From Cyanobacteria bacterium UBA11153 (GTDB taxonomy: Bacteria; Cyanobacteriota; Cyanobacteriia; Cyanobacteriales; Coleofasciculaceae), in NCBI GenBank assembly GCA_003511885.1, contig DOIX01000348.1:1-10587 (forward strand): a stretch of DNA of 10,587 nucleotides, written 5' to 3'. The notes beneath the pieces are model-generated. The model had not been told where the DNA came from. It did not search any database and worked only from the letters and a program-made list of their open reading frames with translations. Position 1 is the first letter of the stretch. Every line of letters begins with the position of its first letter. The position numbers and the translations under genes were made by a program. Of the stretch, positions 1-7,063 are shown one piece after another.

Positions 1-20
1 GCTTGCGGCTCGTTTTTCGG

Positions 21-90
21 TCATTAGTCATTGGTCATTATTCCCTAATCCCTAACCCCTAGCCCCTAGCCCCTAGCCCCTAGCCCCTAA
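21..90. repeat. Heptamer tandem repeat (STRR-like) ending in the dapF stop codon
   Basis: Ten consecutive 7-bp units keep one register. Three TCATTRG-like units (21-41) are followed by two TCCCTAA units (42-55), four CCCCTAG units (56-83) and one CCCCTAA (84-90). The last unit contains the TAG stop of dapF on the minus strand (87-89). Such short tandem heptamers are typical of filamentous cyanobacterial intergenic DNA. The change of unit sequence without loss of register is directly visible. Confidence 0.9.
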
Positions 91-926
91 GAAATCTTGC
101 CAGTAAAGACACGTTGAGCAGGCCCAGTCATGTAAACTTTGTGGTCTACCTCAGAAAATTCAATCTCCAGACAGCCACCAGGGAGTTCAACCGTACAGGA
201 GCGATCGCAAAAATCATTCAAAACCCCAGCTACTACCGCAGCACAAGCCCCTGTACCGCAAGCCAGAGTGATTCCAGCACCTCTTTCCCAGACACGCATT
301 TTCAGATAATTGCGACTGACTACTTGGATAAACTCAGTATTTGTCCGTTGGGGAAAAACTGGGTGATTTTCAAATAAAGAGCCAATACTTTCCAGAGGGA
401 TAGCCGCCACATCCTCAACAAAAGTAACAGCGTGAGGATTACCCATACTGACACAGGTAATCTGCCAGACTTTTCCTGCCACCTCCAAAGGGATATTAAC
501 TACCTTTGACTCAGCCGGAGCCAAAGTAGTAGGAATTTGGGCAGCCATCAACTGAGGCATACCCATATCCACCCTAACTTGACTGTTCCCTACCAGTTTA
601 GGGATAATCGCACCTGCTAAAGTATGAATGCGATATTCAGTTTTGGCATTATCCCCCTCCAACTCAGACAGGAATTGAGCCAAACAGCGAATGCCATTCC
701 CGCACATCTCCGGCTCCGAGCCATCCGAGTTAAAAATTCGCATACTATAGTCAGTACCATCTTGTCCCGGGAGGGCAAAAATTACCCCATCAGCACCAAT
801 ACCGAAATGGCGGGAACATAACTGTATCGCTTCTGCTGATGTCACCATCGGCGTGCGATCGCTCCGATTATCAATCAAAATGAAGTCATTACCTAGACCG
901 TGATACTTTGTAAATGCGATTTCCAT
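87..926 (-). CDS. dapF: Diaminopimelate epimerase
   Basis: This enzyme interconverts LL- and meso-diaminopimelate in the cytoplasm by a two-base, cofactor-free mechanism, supplying the last lysine precursor and the peptidoglycan cross-linking residue. With the start at 926 the protein is 279 residues, the usual family length, and opens with the familiar KYHGLGNDF segment. The two catalytic cysteines are visible: Cys75 in EMCGNGIRC and Cys223 in LACGTGAC. The frame stays open upstream to a TTG at 959, which would add 11 residues ([11 protein letters not shown]) that do not resemble the family, so the ATG at 926 is preferred. A GGGAGGG lies 13 nt before it, a long but usable spacing. The gene is divergent from hfq, and its TAG stop lies in the last unit of a heptamer array. 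HIP1 sites fall inside it at 201 and 855. Confidence 0.96.
   Translation of the reverse strand: MEIAFTKYHGLGNDFILIDNRSDRTPMVTSAEAIQLCSRHFGIGADGVIFALPGQDGTDYSMRIFNSDGSEPEMCGNGIRCLAQFLSELEGDNAKTEYRIHTLAGAIIPKLVGNSQVRVDMGMPQLMAAQIPTTLAPAESKVVNIPLEVAGKVWQITCVSMGNPHAVTFVEDVAAIPLESIGSLFENHPVFPQRTNTEFIQVVSRNYLKMRVWERGAGITLACGTGACAAVVAGVLNDFCDRSCTVELPGGCLEIEFSEVDHKVYMTGPAQRVFTGKIS
201..208. repeat. HIP1 octamer (first of five)
   Basis: GCGATCGC occurs at 201-208, 855-862 (both in dapF), 3560-3567 (L,D-transpeptidase gene), 4656-4663 and 6292-6299 (both in res). This palindrome is highly over-represented in many cyanobacterial genomes and supports the taxonomic call. I saw none in the M23, comFB or mod genes. 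Confidence 0.9.
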
Positions 927-939
927 CTTAAATTGCGCG

Positions 940-946
940 CCCTCCC
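940..946 (-). promoter_or_regulatory. Candidate ribosome binding site for dapF
   Basis: The minus strand reads GGGAGGG here, 13 nt before the ATG at 926. A second purine stretch, GGAGGAGA (975-982), lies 15 nt before the alternative TTG at 959. Both spacings are longer than ideal, so the start choice rests mainly on family similarity. Confidence 0.35.
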
Positions 947-995
947 ATAAAATTAACAAAGTGACAAGTATATATCTCCTCCATCAAAATTGATT

Positions 996-1268
996 ATGAC
1001 TGAATTCCAGACAGGTTTACCCAGTGTCCGCCAAATTCAACGCTTCATCAAAGAGGCAACACTTGTCCAAATCAAACTCGTCACTAACGAGTTGCTCACA
1101 GGCAGAGTGCGCTGGCAAGATCAACATTGTATTTGTCTCCATGACGATACCGATAGTCCCATTACCATCTGGTATCATGCTATCGCCTATATTAAGCCAG
1201 AAACAGGTGGTGGCGGTAGTCGTGCCGTTGCTTCGCTTAACTCAGATACCTTGAATATTTTTGAGTAG
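996..1268 (+). CDS. hfq: Cyanobacterial Hfq (Sm-like protein)
   Basis: This is a 90-residue Sm-fold protein. The cyanobacterial pattern is clear: GLPSVRQIQ in the N-terminal helix, Sm1 around residues 22-50 with the RWQD strand, and Sm2 around 57-67 reading IWYHAIAYIKP, where proteobacterial Hfq has a YKHAIST-like segment. Cyanobacterial Hfq proteins lack several canonical RNA-binding residues. In Synechocystis, Hfq is needed for type IV pilus motility and natural transformation and acts by binding the pilus ATPase PilB1; a like role here is inference. The ATG at 996 is preferred over the in-frame TTG at 990 because it gives the typical N-terminus; no Shine-Dalgarno is visible. A glycine-rich tail (GGGG at 71-74, then about 16 residues) extends past the Sm core. 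The gene is divergent from dapF with 69 bp between starts. Confidence 0.9.
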   Translation: MTEFQTGLPSVRQIQRFIKEATLVQIKLVTNELLTGRVRWQDQHCICLHDDTDSPITIWYHAIAYIKPETGGGGSRAVASLNSDTLNIFE

Positions 1269-1380
1269 ACATCTGGTAAAAAACAATCTTAAACCTTACC
1301 CTGATGAAAATGTAGTTTCTGGAGATGTCTAAGAGTTATTCTTTGAGGACAATCTTCATCAGTTATAAATCCTTTGAATC

Positions 1381-1417
1381 GCTTTCATCCACCGCTTCAA
1401 AGACGGTGGCGAAGAGC
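1381..1417 (+). terminator. Hairpin between hfq and the M23 gene, function uncertain
   Basis: The inner stem is CCACCG (1389-1394) with CGGTGG (1404-1409) around a 9-nt loop. After a 3x3 internal bulge, an outer five-pair stem joins 1381-1385 to 1413-1417. No U-run follows, so it is not a classical intrinsic terminator. It could be an hfq 3' processing structure or a promoter-proximal element of the next gene. Confidence 0.35.
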
Positions 1418-1420
1418 TTC

Positions 1421-1426
1421 TATAAT
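1421..1426 (+). promoter_or_regulatory. Candidate -10 element for the M23 peptidase gene
   Basis: A perfect TATAAT lies directly after the hairpin, 79 bp before the M23 start codon. No TTGACA-like -35 is found 16-18 bp upstream, so the promoter would need an activator or another sigma factor. A transcript from here would have a leader of about 70 nt. Confidence 0.35.
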
Positions 1427-1494
1427 GTTTTGATAGTAAAAACTGCTCCCAAAATGTTCCTCTCTGGTATCGTATAGACGGAGTTTCCCACGAT

Positions 1495-1500
1495 GGAGGA
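1495..1500 (+). promoter_or_regulatory. Ribosome binding site of the M23 gene
   Basis: GGAGGA is followed by five T residues and the ATG at 1506. The near-ideal spacing fixes this start and gives a complete signal peptide. Confidence 0.8.
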
Positions 1501-1505
1501 TTTTT

Positions 1506-2387
1506 ATGAGCCTGGAATCGACTCTATTGCCTAAGCTGCGGCTTTCTGCCCCACTCTTCATGAGTGTAGTGGCAGGAATTATCCTTGGTCCTAAAGTAGC
1601 ACAAGCCTTACAAGTACGAGTCACCCCAGAAAAACTTCAGTTAGGTGACACCATATCGGTAGTAGTTCAAACTGATACCACCCAATCACAGCCAACTGTT
1701 TCGATGGGAAACCAAACTTATCCCATATTTCCCCTTAGCAACAATCGTTATCGAGCATTTATACCAACTACTCCTTTAGATAAATCAGGAAGCTTACAAA
1801 TCCAGGTAACTGGTGATGGTGAGAGAAAAACTTTAGCCGTACCTCTGGCAAATCGTTCCTTTCCTACTCAACGTATCCGCCTTTCCGGTAGTGGTTCCCA
1901 AGAGGCAACAGAAATTGAACTCCGTCGAGTTGGTGAGTTCAAAAAGTTAGTCACCCCCGAAAAATTCTGGAGTGGGGCATTTTTGAAACCTAGTAATGCT
2001 TCCGTCTCCACCATTTACGGTGTCCGCCGCTACTACAACGGTGTCTTCGCCCAAGATTACTACCATCGGGGTGTTGACTATGCGGGAGCTACTGGATCCC
2101 CAGTTGTCGCTCCCGCTGCCGGAAAAATTGCTCTAGTGGGGAGAGTTGGAGAAGGATTCCGAGTTCACGGGAATACTGTAGGTATCGATCACGGACAAGG
2201 TGTCCTGAGTATCATGCTCCATTTAAGCAGAATTGATGTTAAAGAGGGAGATTTTGTTCAAGCGGGTCAGAGAATTGGTACAGTAGGTTCTACAGGTGCT
2301 TCTACTGGCCCTCACTTACACTGGGGACTTTATGTGAATGGGATTTCTGTCGATCCCGTGCCCTGGAGATTTCAAGGATTTGAGTGA
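1506..2387 (+). CDS. Secreted M23/LytM-family peptidoglycan endopeptidase
   Basis: This 293-residue exported protein is predicted to be a zinc metallopeptidase acting on peptidoglycan cross-bridges. A signal peptide spans about residues 1-34, with a hydrophobic core (SAPLFMSVVAGIIL) and an A-Q-A cleavage site followed by LQV. Residues about 35-120 look like a beta-rich N-terminal domain of the kind that precedes M23 in cyanobacteria. The M23 domain covers about 180-285. His187 and Asp191 (HRGVD) and His272 fit as zinc ligands; His239 (MLHLS) and His270 (GPHLH) fit as the catalytic histidines. All five positions are present, so it is likely active rather than a degenerate LytM activator. The substrate and any role in division or septum remodelling cannot be read from sequence. 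Cell-wall neighbours are DapF and the L,D-transpeptidase. Confidence 0.92.
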   Translation: MSLESTLLPKLRLSAPLFMSVVAGIILGPKVAQALQVRVTPEKLQLGDTISVVVQTDTTQSQPTVSMGNQTYPIFPLSNNRYRAFIPTTPLDKSGSLQIQVTGDGERKTLAVPLANRSFPTQRIRLSGSGSQEATEIELRRVGEFKKLVTPEKFWSGAFLKPSNASVSTIYGVRRYYNGVFAQDYYHRGVDYAGATGSPVVAPAAGKIALVGRVGEGFRVHGNTVGIDHGQGVLSIMLHLSRIDVKEGDFVQAGQRIGTVGSTGASTGPHLHWGLYVNGISVDPVPWRFQGFE

Positions 2388-2522
2388 AACGATCTTTTTG
2401 TTTTGCTAGAGTTATAGAAGTTTTGTCAGACTTGGTTGTCTCTAAAAAAAAAGAGAACTTGTGGCAGACTTACAGTTTATTAGCCTCATAATCGGGCTCG
2501 CTGGGAAGAGAAATTTAAGACC

Positions 2523-3059
2523 ATGAGTATTGAAAAAATCGTAGAACAAGCTCTACAAGATCGTTACTTAACCCCAGTGATGGAAGCAGAAGTGGGGCGC
2601 ATCTGCGATACCGCTTCTGAGCTTTCTGTTGAGGAATATATGGCATTGGATCGCTTGATGGGGGCACTCTTGACTGGTGAGGTGGTGGCTGTACCTCGCA
2701 AGCAGTTTATTAATGTGATGGAGGAATTGGTTCTCACAGAAGTGATATCCCAAATTGCGGAAATCGAAGCGAAAAAAGATCGCGTCCTTGATGTTGGCGA
2801 TATTGCAGCTTATGCTCTTAACCGACTGCCACCCCTCTATGCGACGACTGAAGAAGGGGCAAAATACCAGCGTGAGAAAGCGAAAGAGCAGTTGCAAGAC
2901 TTGATTGCGCAACAAGTGAGTGACGCAATCGCTCAAAATCTAAATAGACCAAATTTTGGCATAGAGCGCCGCGCTCTTCGCCCTGACAAAGACGTATTTC
3001 AGCAGGTGAGCAACTTACTCCAAGATTATGCCAGCAATCTTGAGGATAAAGATTATTAG
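2523..3059 (+). CDS. ComFB-family protein, probable cyclic dinucleotide receptor (CdgR-like)
   Basis: This is a 178-residue soluble protein with a ComFB domain at about residues 60-140. It opens with QFINVMEELV, continues with a charged loop, and has the hallmark DIAAYALNRLPPLY (93-106) before a helix rich in K, E and Q. The N-terminal 58 residues are helical and match the longer cyanobacterial form rather than the short Bacillus ComFB. Cyanobacterial members have been reported to bind c-di-GMP or c-di-AMP and to affect cell size or competence; ligand and role here are inference. No signal peptide or membrane segment is seen. The start ATG has only a weak GGGAAGAG 12 nt upstream. The gene is convergent with the L,D-transpeptidase gene and lies 135 bp after the M23 gene. 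Confidence 0.87.
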   Translation: MSIEKIVEQALQDRYLTPVMEAEVGRICDTASELSVEEYMALDRLMGALLTGEVVAVPRKQFINVMEELVLTEVISQIAEIEAKKDRVLDVGDIAAYALNRLPPLYATTEEGAKYQREKAKEQLQDLIAQQVSDAIAQNLNRPNFGIERRALRPDKDVFQQVSNLLQDYASNLEDKDY

Positions 3060-3062
3060 TTA

Positions 3063-3132
3063 TTTGCTGTTTGTTGTTTGCGATGGGTTATTGGTTTTTG
3101 GTTGGCTCATGAATCATTGCTAATGGCTAATC
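3063..3132. repeat. Degenerate period-7 array between comFB and the L,D-transpeptidase gene
   Basis: Ten heptamers in one register can be read from 3063: TTTGCTG, TTTGTTG and TTTGCGA, then TTGGTTT-like units, and finally GCTAATG and GCTAATC. The last part (3117-3131, TTGCTAATGGCTAAT) is identical to 7050-7064 at the end of res. It occupies most of the short gap between these convergent genes. No clear terminator was found. Confidence 0.7.
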
Positions 3133-3165
3133 AAATTTTATCTTCCCCATTCCCCCCATCAATCC

Positions 3166-3879
3166 TTATTTTCTCACAATAACTGGTGTCCCGATCGTTA
3201 CTTGATCGTATAATGAGTGAATATCGCGATTTCGCATTCGCAAACAACCGTGGGAAATTGGTTGACCTACTAGTTTCTCATCATGAGTGCCGTGAAACCC
3301 GATTTCATGTCTGTCATCGGACCAAAAGCCAATCCATCTATCTCCTAATGGATTATCTTTGCCAGTGGGAATATGTTTCTGGGTAATGGGTTGTACCCAA
3401 ACTGGGTTCCGTATTTTTTTGACGACTTGGAAACTACCAGTGGGTGTCTCCCAACCTTTTTGACCAATTGCCACTGGGTAAGTGCCGATTCTTTTATTTC
3501 CCCAATAACTATAGACTTTAGCATCGCTCAAATCTACAATTAAGTGAGAACTGATACTGGCGATCGCAAAATTCAGAATGGGCATAATTGATGATGCTTC
3601 CTGAATGGGTTTGGCGCGAAAGGTGGTGGAATTCTCAATCATTAACCCAGCTAAAGGAAATGGGGAGTCAAAACTGACTAGCCAATTTGGAGAGAATTTC
3701 TTTCGTGGCTGTTTTTTCTCCTCATTGGCTGAGGTGAGAGGTGAGGGGTGAGAGGTGAGAGGTGGATTCTGGTTAAGTTTTTTCTCTTCCATTTCACTTT
3801 TAACAAAAAACAGCGCAATTACCCCTCCAAAACTAAGGAAGATTAAACTAGTCTTGAGTAAGTTCCTGCTTATATCCAT
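3166..3879 (-). CDS. Membrane-anchored L,D-transpeptidase (YkuD domain)
   Basis: This 237-residue protein is predicted to catalyse 3-3 peptidoglycan cross-links or attach proteins to the wall from the periplasmic side. Residues 10-26 form one hydrophobic segment (LLKTSLIFLSFGGVIALFF), an uncleaved anchor or signal peptide. A low-complexity Lys/Pro/Ser linker covers about 30-65. The YkuD domain spans about 112-237. It contains the family pattern HGTH (196-199) and SHGCLRMRN (209-217), with Cys212 as the nucleophile. Start choice is supported by AGGAGGT 6 nt before the ATG. Linker residues 41-51 (LTSHPSPLTSA) are encoded by a heptamer array, so a one-unit change would shift the frame before the catalytic domain. 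A HIP1 site lies at 3560. The gene is convergent with comFB. Confidence 0.93.
   Translation of the reverse strand: MDISRNLLKTSLIFLSFGGVIALFFVKSEMEEKKLNQNPPLTSHPSPLTSANEEKKQPRKKFSPNWLVSFDSPFPLAGLMIENSTTFRAKPIQEASSIMPILNFAIASISSHLIVDLSDAKVYSYWGNKRIGTYPVAIGQKGWETPTGSFQVVKKIRNPVWVQPITQKHIPTGKDNPLGDRWIGFWSDDRHEIGFHGTHDEKLVGQPISHGCLRMRNRDIHSLYDQVTIGTPVIVRK
3734..3765. repeat. Heptamer repeat inside the L,D-transpeptidase coding region
   Basis: The plus strand has GTGAGAG (3734), GTGAGGG (3741), GTGAGAG (3748), GTGAGAG (3755) and a partial unit. On the coding strand three units make 21 nt, so the peptide PLTSHPS begins to repeat as PLTS. It falls in the linker between anchor and catalytic domain. 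Confidence 0.9.
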
Positions 3880-3885
3880 TTTTGA

Positions 3886-3892
3886 ACCTCCT
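3886..3892 (-). promoter_or_regulatory. Ribosome binding site of the L,D-transpeptidase gene
   Basis: The minus strand reads AGGAGGT, then 6 nt, then ATG (3879). This is the best Shine-Dalgarno in the window and fixes the start. Confidence 0.8.
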
Positions 3893-3922
3893 AGTTGAGG
3901 ATGGGGCTTTCTCTAATCCTTT

Positions 3923-3971
3923 GATAGTTGATAGTTGATAGTTGGCAATGGACAGTTGACAATTGACAGCG
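3923..3971. repeat. Heptamer array upstream of res
   Basis: Seven units hold a 7-bp register: three GATAGTT, then GGCAATG, GACAGTT, GACAATT and GACAGCG. The junctions create two TTGACA hexamers (3956 and 3963), identical to the bacterial -35 consensus. No matching -10 is found at normal distance. Confidence 0.85.
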
Positions 3972-3990
3972 AGTCGATTGTATAGAAAAT

Positions 3991-4017
3991 AGGTTATAGT
4001 CTGGATTGGGATAACCT
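3991..4017. promoter_or_regulatory. Inverted repeat just before the res start
   Basis: AGGTTAT (3991-3997) and ATAACCT (4011-4017) are perfect 7-bp inverted arms around a 13-nt spacer, ending 7 nt before the ATG. A TATAGT at 3995-4000 overlaps the left arm and could be a -10. It may be an operator or an mRNA hairpin near the start; no regulator is identifiable here. Confidence 0.4.
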
Positions 4018-4024
4018 AGCTACC

Positions 4025-7000
4025 ATGAACCAAATGAAACAAGTTGTTATTGAAAATCCTATCATCAATTCAGCGTTTCAGGAACCTTTACGACATTTTC
4101 GCTTTGATGATGAGGGTATTACCAGTGATATTGAAGAATCGCGCCGGATTAGTCATTATTTTATCCCCATCGCTCAAGCGAAGAAGAAAGGAAAAAAAAA
4201 TCAGCAGTTGGATCTAGAATTAACTGGTGAATGGACGCAAGATAGAGTCAAACCCAATGATTTTATTAACCAAATTCGGGTGAAGGTAAGTTGGTGGAGA
4301 AGGGGTGGTTATTTGGGGGTGACTTCTATCACGAGAAGATTACTAAACTATTGGCAAAATTCCCAACGGGAACGACGACTCTATTTTTGTCAAATTGAGG
4401 CTTTAGAAACTCTGATTTATATTACGGAAATTGCTAATAAATACGGGGATAATTGGATTCAAAATGATTTGCGTCGCTTTAATGAGGATGCTAATCCCCT
4501 GTTATCTAGAATGGCGGCAAAAATGGCGACAGGTAGCGGGAAAACTGTGGTCATGTCCATGGTGATTGCTTGGCATACCCTAAATAAACTTGCTAATCCG
4601 CAAAGCCGCTTATTTAGCGATGCCTTCTTGATTGTAGCACCTGGGATTACGGTTCGCGATCGCCTCCGGGTACTTTTGCCCAATGATGGGGATAATTATT
4701 ACCGAAAAATGGACTTAATTCCGCCGGATTTAATGCCGGAATTGGCCAAGGCGAAGATTGTCATTACTAATTATCATGCTTTTAAACTCCGGGAACATAC
4801 AACTGCAGGTAAATTGACGAAAAGTATTCTTAATCAAGGGAAAGATAGCGCTTTTACGGAAACGCCTGGACAAATGGTGAGACGAGTTTGTCAAGGATTG
4901 GGAAATAAGAAAAATATTATTGTGATTAATGATGAAGCTCATCACTGTTACCGTCGTCGGGTGGGAGGGGATGAGGTGAAATTGAAAGGTGAGGAAAGGA
5001 AGGAAGCAGAGAAACGAGATGAGGAAGCGAGGGTATGGATTTCTGGATTGGAAGCAGTTGCTAGTAAAATGGGGATTAGGGTAGTTTATGATTTATCGGC
5101 TACCCCATTCTTTTTAAAGGGTTCGGGTTATCCTGAAGGTAATTTGTTTCCTTGGGTAGTATCGGATTTTTCCCTAATTGATGCGATTGAATCGGGGATT
5201 GTGAAAATTCCTCGCGTTCCCGTGTCTGATGATAATATGAAGGGAGAATTACCGACTTATCGGAATATTTGGCCTCTAATTCGAGATTATTTACCGAAAA
5301 AAGGGAGAGGAAATAAAGAGGAAAACTCCAGTACAGTTGAACCGAAATTGCCGAAAGAGTTAGAAGGTGCATTACAAAGTCTTTACGATAATTATCAAAA
5401 AGCTTTTGCTTTGTGGCGGGAAAATCCCGAAGCTGAAGCGAGAGGAATTACCCCACCTGTATTTATTGTGGTTTGCAATAATACGAATGTCTCTAAGCTG
5501 GTTTACGATTATGTGGCAGGTTGGGATACGGAGAGAAAATATGAAGATGGTACGCCTGTCTTATCTCCAGGAAAATTACCTCTATTTAGTAATGTGGAAA
5601 ATGGGAAATGGACTGCTAAACCAAATACTATTTTAGTGGATAGCGAACAGTTGGAATCTGGGGAAGCCATGAGCGCTGAATTTAAGAAAATCGCTGCTGT
5701 GGAAATTGCCGAATTTAAAGCCGAATATCGAGAAAGATATCCGGGACAAGATCCAGATAAAATTAGTGATGAAGACTTATTGCGGGAAGTACTAAATACA
5801 GTTGGGAAAGTGGGAAAATTAGGCGAACAAATCCGCTGTGTCGTTTCCGTATCCATGCTCACAGAAGGATGGGATGCTCATACTGTCACTCATATTTTAG
5901 GTGTGAGAGCATTTGGTACGCAGTTATTATGCGAACAAGTGGTAGGGAGAGGATTGCGACGGATTAGTTATGCGACAAATGAAGAAGACAAATATGAACC
6001 AGAATACGCCGAAGTTTATGGGGTTCCCTTTGCCTTTATTCCTTGTGCTGGAGCGAGAAAACAACCTAAAATAGGAATAATGCCAACTCGCGTCAGAGCA
6101 TTAGCAGAAAGGAATCAATGCGAGATTACTTTTCCCAGAATAATTGGTTATCGCTATGAAATTAGAAGAGAAAAACTAACAGCAAAATTTAGCCCAGCTT
6201 CTCAATATGTCATTTCCACAGCAGATTTACCCACCAAAACCGAAAATGCACCCATAGTCGGGCAATCTAGCATCCACAGTTTAGCCGAATTGCGATCGCA
6301 CCGCGTCCAAGAAGTCGCTTTTCTCCTCGCTAAACTCACCCTAGAGAAGTATTTCCGCAGCGATGGGGAGAAAAAACCAGAGAAAACCCCAACCCATCAC
6401 TTTGACGCGGAAGTACAAGCTTGGTTATTTCCCCAAATCCTGAAAATCACCAAAGAATGGTTACAAGAATGCGTTACCTGTAAATCCGGTACATTTATTC
6501 AAGAACTATTATTGATGGAATTAGCCCATGATGCAGCTGATAAGATTTATACTGCAATCGCATCAGGCGGCAGTCAAGAATCCCTCAAACCAATTCTACG
6601 ACCTTACGATACATTTGGTTCGACTCGCTATCTCGATTTTGACACAACTCGTCCCGTTTATGCCACCAATCCAGAGAAATGTCATGTTTCCCATGTGGTA
6701 TTAGATAGCGATTGGGAAGCAAAAATGGCTCAAACCTTAGAAACCATGGATGAGGTAGTAGTTTATGTCAAAAATCAAGGACTTAACTTTCAAATTCCTT
6801 ACACGATTAATGACAGACAGAAGCATTATTTACCCGATTATCTAGTCCGGATTAATGATGGAGGTGAAGACTTGTTAAATTTAATTATCGAAGTATCAGG
6901 AGAAGCCAGAAAAGATAAAGCAGCGAAAGTCGCTACAGCCCAAAAACTTTGGATACCTGCGGTTAATAATCACCAAGGATTAGGGCGTTGGGATTTTCTG

Positions 7001-7063
7001 GAAATTACCGATCCTTGGGATGGGGAGAATATAATTCGTAAATGGCTAATTGCTAATGGCTAA
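4025..7063 (+). CDS. Type III-like restriction endonuclease subunit (SF2 helicase plus nuclease)
   Basis: This 1012-residue protein is the restriction half of a type III-like R-M pair. Helicase motifs appear in order: Walker A ATGSGKT (168-174), DEAH box (303-306), SATP (358-361), motif V TEGWDAHT (613-620) and motif VI QVVGRGLRR (638-646). They form two RecA-like lobes for ATP-driven motion on DNA. The C-terminal region (about 900-1012) resembles a PD-(D/E)xK nuclease: LPDYLV with Asp938, then IIEVSG with Glu956. The lysine expected two residues later is Ser958; Lys963, Lys965 and Lys968 follow closely. No Shine-Dalgarno is visible, and an inverted repeat precedes the start. Its last six residues and stop lie in a heptamer array. 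Wobble bases are G/T-rich in the first two thirds and more A/C-rich afterwards. The partner methyltransferase lies 536 bp downstream on the same strand. Confidence 0.9.
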   Translation: MNQMKQVVIENPIINSAFQEPLRHFRFDDEGITSDIEESRRISHYFIPIAQAKKKGKKNQQLDLELTGEWTQDRVKPNDFINQIRVKVSWWRRGGYLGVTSITRRLLNYWQNSQRERRLYFCQIEALETLIYITEIANKYGDNWIQNDLRRFNEDANPLLSRMAAKMATGSGKTVVMSMVIAWHTLNKLANPQSRLFSDAFLIVAPGITVRDRLRVLLPNDGDNYYRKMDLIPPDLMPELAKAKIVITNYHAFKLREHTTAGKLTKSILNQGKDSAFTETPGQMVRRVCQGLGNKKNIIVINDEAHHCYRRRVGGDEVKLKGEERKEAEKRDEEARVWISGLEAVASKMGIRVVYDLSATPFFLKGSGYPEGNLFPWVVSDFSLIDAIESGIVKIPRVPVSDDNMKGELPTYRNIWPLIRDYLPKKGRGNKEENSSTVEPKLPKELEGALQSLYDNYQKAFALWRENPEAEARGITPPVFIVVCNNTNVSKLVYDYVAGWDTERKYEDGTPVLSPGKLPLFSNVENGKWTAKPNTILVDSEQLESGEAMSAEFKKIAAVEIAEFKAEYRERYPGQDPDKISDEDLLREVLNTVGKVGKLGEQIRCVVSVSMLTEGWDAHTVTHILGVRAFGTQLLCEQVVGRGLRRISYATNEEDKYEPEYAEVYGVPFAFIPCAGARKQPKIGIMPTRVRALAERNQCEITFPRIIGYRYEIRREKLTAKFSPASQYVISTADLPTKTENAPIVGQSSIHSLAELRSHRVQEVAFLLAKLTLEKYFRSDGEKKPEKTPTHHFDAEVQAWLFPQILKITKEWLQECVTCKSGTFIQELLLMELAHDAADKIYTAIASGGSQESLKPILRPYDTFGSTRYLDFDTTRPVYATNPEKCHVSHVVLDSDWEAKMAQTLETMDEVVVYVKNQGLNFQIPYTINDRQKHYLPDYLVRINDGGEDLLNLIIEVSGEARKDKAAKVATAQKLWIPAVNNHQGLGRWDFLEITDPWDGENIIRKWLIANG

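Noticed and set aside
42..90. Telomere-like or CRISPR-like array
   Set aside because: Units are only 7 bp with no spacers, the known pattern of cyanobacterial heptamer repeats. Nothing suggests a chromosome end.
927..959. N-terminal extension of dapF from the TTG at 959
   Set aside because: The 11 extra residues do not resemble the family, while the ATG at 926 gives the standard 279-residue protein.
1397..1624. Minus-strand frame of 75 codons covering the M23 start region
   Set aside because: It overlaps the M23 signal peptide and ribosome binding site, has arginine-rich shadow-like composition and no recognisable domain.
2441..2458. Hairpin TCTCT...AGAGA around an A-run between the M23 gene and comFB
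   Set aside because: Only five base pairs of weak stem and the tract is A rather than T on the plus strand, so it is not convincing as a terminator.
2568..2936. Minus-strand frame of 122 codons opposite comFB
   Set aside because: Antisense shadow of a well-supported ComFB gene; no domain pattern.
5100..5862. Several antisense and out-of-frame open frames within res
   Set aside because: They lie inside the helicase motifs of res and encode low-complexity peptides without family features.
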